Assembly (NCBI RefSeq): GCF_018320785.1
Contig: NC_054873.1
Location: forward strand, 33,198,196-33,262,195
DNA from: Cheilinus undulatus
Lineage: Eukaryota; Chordata; Actinopteri; Labriformes; Labridae
Reading direction: 5' to 3'
Length of the DNA stretch: 64,000 nt
Shown: piece after piece, positions 60,862 to 64,000 of the stretch
How positions within the stretch are numbered: position 1 is the first letter of the stretch
How the letters are laid out: every line of letters begins with the position of its first letter
Translations under genes and position numbers: made by a program
Notes under the pieces: generated by a model
Databases searched by the model: none
The model's input: the letters and a program-made list of their open reading frames with translations, nothing else
What the model was told of the DNA's origin: nothing

Positions 60862-63800
60862 ATGGCTGTTGTTAACGAAGGTGCCCTGAAGAAAATGCTG
60901 AAGGTAAGCTCACTCCTCGACAGTTTCGGTCATGTTAGCTGTTAGCTAAGGTAGGCGATACCAAACATGACAACACAAGCCAGTTGACATTTCCTGATTT
61001 GAATTTTTGACTAATAAGGGACCATTAATCCTCATTTAAAGCGTAATTTGTTATACTTTGGACGCGAAATTGATACATTTATCTGATATCCCCCATATGT
61101 ATTAAAACCTGGGGTTATGGGAGACAAAGTAGAATTAACACGCTAACTTCAACACGTTACTCTAAGGGTTTCATATCATGTTATATAAATATATGACTAT
61201 TTTACTGTTTGTAACACAAAATTCCCTTTGTACTCGCAAAAGAACTTAGAGCTGACGCTCATTTTTTCAGACTTCTGTGCATTAAAACGCAGTTTACTGG
61301 TGTATGTGTTCATTTGCATATTGTAAACAACGAGCCTCTCCTTGTGAAAACACTTCTTTAGTATTCAAAGATTAAATTTAAGGCGAGGCTCCATACTTGG
61401 TCCTCGGTATAAAAGTATGTTTAATAGGCCTGTCAAATTATTATAATTTTAATTCAGGATTCCCAGTTAACCCTTTACAGGGCACTCATTGAAATAGAAT
61501 ATTATTGGTGGACATCTCAATACTTTTTTGTATAGGGCTGCTACTATATCACAATTTTCCAGTCTAACTAGTACTTATACTTGGTATACCAAGCACATAT
61601 ATGAGTACTTGGTAATACTAACACTGGTGTTAAAATTATTTTGGAAGTTTGTTTTATTTTTATAGATGTTATTCATCCCTGCTCTAGACAATATATCAGT
61701 GCATTGTTGTCATTATCCTCTACGTTTTCATCCTCAGTTGATGTTAAAATATCAACAAACTGCAGACATTGCTCCAGCTTTGACTATATACTCACATACC
61801 GATTACAGTTTTTACGGTGTTTGATGAGTATGAGTACTTAAGAAATTCTTAATGATTATGGTTTAAAAACCTATTAAGTGTATGCGTATTGAGATAGAAA
61901 TAATGGAAAATTAAGACATATGGAGTCTAATAACTTTTTACTTTCACATTCAGAAGTTATTTAAATAAAAAAAAAAATCATTTTACAAGACATGGTGAGG
62001 TTGTCTTTAGATTTTTAGGCAAGACATACTGTATAAGTAACGGTGGTACCACCCATTTCATCTTAGTATTCCAACTGGATGCTTATAGTAAATACAAATA
62101 TGGTATAACTTTTTAGCAGTGATTAGGCTCACAATAAAAATAAACACTGATTTATGCCATTAAAGTATAATAAATCTATTACACTCTTGTAAACCTGACT
62201 AAAATCACATTTCAATATTCATACAACCTAGTTTCTTTCATTATTCAATCAGAGAAAGTAAAAAACATGACAAACTAAACCATGAAAAACTCAATTAACA
62301 TATTGTTGAGAGAAAAAAAAAAGACAAATGTCTAAATTAATTTCAACATTAAAAAGAGAAACTGATACAAACCACACACATAGTAAAACTGTTAATAGGT
62401 TTAAAACTGAACAAAAATCACCTGTTTTGCTATTTATATCTTGGAAATTTTTATAAATTAGTACAGTTTACCACTAGAGCACTCTTTATTTTTTACAAAC
62501 CTTTGGCAACATTTGACTACACTATAGAGTACTATTCTCTTACATTATAATGGGTTATTCATCAATAAAATAGTATGGCTTTCTTGATGAGCTGGCCATA
62601 AGTTTAAATAAAGACACAGTTTCACACCCTTAAACAGGCCTATGTCCAATGACTCCTCCATTTTTCACGCTAAAATTTCAGTTACTGCTTGAAATCCTAT
62701 GCCAAACAAAATCTTGCACATTTAGAGTAATTACTACTATTCACCTCTATAATGTGTGAATTAATCGACGTATCATTGTTGGTTATGATTTTAGTGGCAT
62801 TTTTTTAGTACCAAAAGAGACAAGGAACTGAATTTTTCCAGTTGTGGAGGAAACAGGAAGTCAGTGACGCTCTCTGCCACTGCTGATTGGTCAGATGCTG
62901 TGATGTCCCTTTCCATGATGTTGACTGATCTCCACTGATTTCACAAGTATCACAAAGAGTTGGGGGAGGCCACATAGGAAATGGACTTTATGATTCCTTG
63001 CCCCATAAAGGGTTAATAAAGATTATTTGCACCTTTTTGTCACATTAAAAAAAAAAACAACAATTTTGCATGTAGAACTGTTTTTGTTTTTATTTTGGAT
63101 TTTTGAGCGGTCTTAAACTAAAGGTTATTGACTTCCTGTTTTGCTACAGACCTACTTTTATTAAAATACAGATTTAAAGTTACATCAAATATTGTTTTAT
63201 GAACTTAACCAAAGAAAAGAGAACTTGTTATGGATTGAAAGGGAACTTGTTTTGAATTAAAACAGAAATAAGGGAACATTAAATGGTGACATGCAGGGAC
63301 AGATGGCTTTTGACTTGTACACTCGAATGTCGGTGAGTATTTTTTTTAAAGAGAAATGAGACATTGGGGGCAGTGATGTACTTATTTAATGCCACTGTGA
63401 CTGCAGGGAGGCGCTGCAGTTGTATAACCAAAGATGAATTGAATAATTTAGCAAGTCATTTATTAAAATCTTAAAAAATGCACCAATTATCAGCCTTAAT
63501 TAATTGCCATTAATGTTGGGCCCTAGTATTTAAACAGACGATACAAGTGTCTAAGATTGTTTTGAACATTTTATTTTCATGCTCCTGATCTTTTGTTCCC
63601 TGCTCTTTTCTTATTATTCAGCAATACAAATACAGAGACCTGACTGTCCGTGAGATAACCAATGTCATCTCCCAGTACAAGGATCTGAAGCCAGTTATGG
63701 ATGCTTACGGTAAACTTAACTTATCAAACTCAGATCTTATTTTTGTCTTAATTATATGTAGTTGTTTTATTTTGTTAGAAGATAGAATATATGGAAATGC

Positions 63801-64000
63801 TGTTTGACATTGGATCTTTTTTGTATTTCAGTATTTAATGATGGCTCCACAAGGGACCTGATGAGCCTGACAGGAACCGTGCCAGTGAGCTACAGAGGTA
63901 AATTAAGTTTAGTTTGCTTTCTGAGAATACAGCTGGTCCCTAAAACATTTATTATCACATTTGGAATCAGGAAACTGGACAATAAATCTCAGCTTCTGTG
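60862..64000 (+). CDS. tsg101: TSG101, ESCRT-I subunit, 5' part (first three exons)
   Basis: Exons 60862-60903 (MAVVNEGALKKMLK), 63622-63709 (QYKYRDLTVREITNVISQYK onward) and 63832-63897 (VFNDGSTRDLMSLTGTVPVS, YR) encode residues 1-64 plus one base; the gene continues past the right edge. The N-terminus is nearly the vertebrate TSG101 UEV domain, which binds PTAP motifs and ubiquitin for endosomal sorting (family knowledge). Exon sizes 42, 88 and 66 compare with 42, 85 and 66 in the upstream gene. Which fish paralogue (a or b) is not decided. Confidence 0.93.
60904..63621 (+). other. tsg101 intron 1
   Basis: AT-rich, 2.7 kb. Short repeats such as tacttggtataccaagcac near 61578 occur, but no gene or clear mobile element was recognised. 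Confidence 0.5.

Overview
The window is nuclear DNA of a teleost fish, probably a percomorph. Genes are split into many short exons with GT-AG introns, introns are packed with fish-type Tc1/mariner, hAT, LINE and tRNA-SINE relics, and the proteins are vertebrate. There is no operon structure, and most open reading frames above 60 codons are chance or transposon remnants. Species cannot be named from the sequence.

Four genes are supported by exon structure and protein similarity recalled from known families. (1) lrrc56, minus strand, 12 coding exons between 155 and 16786 plus a probable 5' non-coding exon at about 17072-17280; it encodes about 646 residues with leucine-rich repeats in the N-terminal third. 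(2) hras, plus strand, a non-coding exon ending at 20860, coding exons 34676-34786, 38586-38764, 40340-40499 and 43367-43486, then an intron inside the 3' UTR and a final exon from 45582 to about 48240. It predicts a 189-residue Ras with all G-box residues and a CVVS tail. (3) A complete 193-residue, UEV-domain-only tsg101-like gene, plus strand, six exons from 53440 to 56512. (4) The first three coding exons of tsg101 itself, plus strand from 60862, running off the right edge.

lrrc56 and hras are head to head, as in human. Here the space between them has been enlarged by a Tc1-like transposon (about 17685-20398) that was itself split by a LINE (about 18333-19895). The two tsg101-type genes are in tandem, in the same direction and with matching exon sizes and phases over the three exons that can be compared. 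This suggests local duplication followed by loss of everything after the UEV domain in the upstream copy.

The rest is mostly mobile DNA in introns and spacers: hAT-type elements with recognisable 8-bp target duplications (5385-5673, 35062-36946, 43834-44509), a Tc1/mariner-type element with a SINE inside it (10274-12042), two inverted copies of a terminal-inverted-repeat element (21905-22400 and 27116-27707, the second nested in a larger AT-rich element), a family with a shared start-codon region (about 35640-36530, 40785-41530, 44857-45270), five copies of one tRNA-derived SINE, and an L1/Tx1-like LINE relic at 58545-59960. Relative to a known fish gene map, the most unusual item is the stand-alone UEV gene next to tsg101. 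All calls are by eye; no search or alignment program was run.
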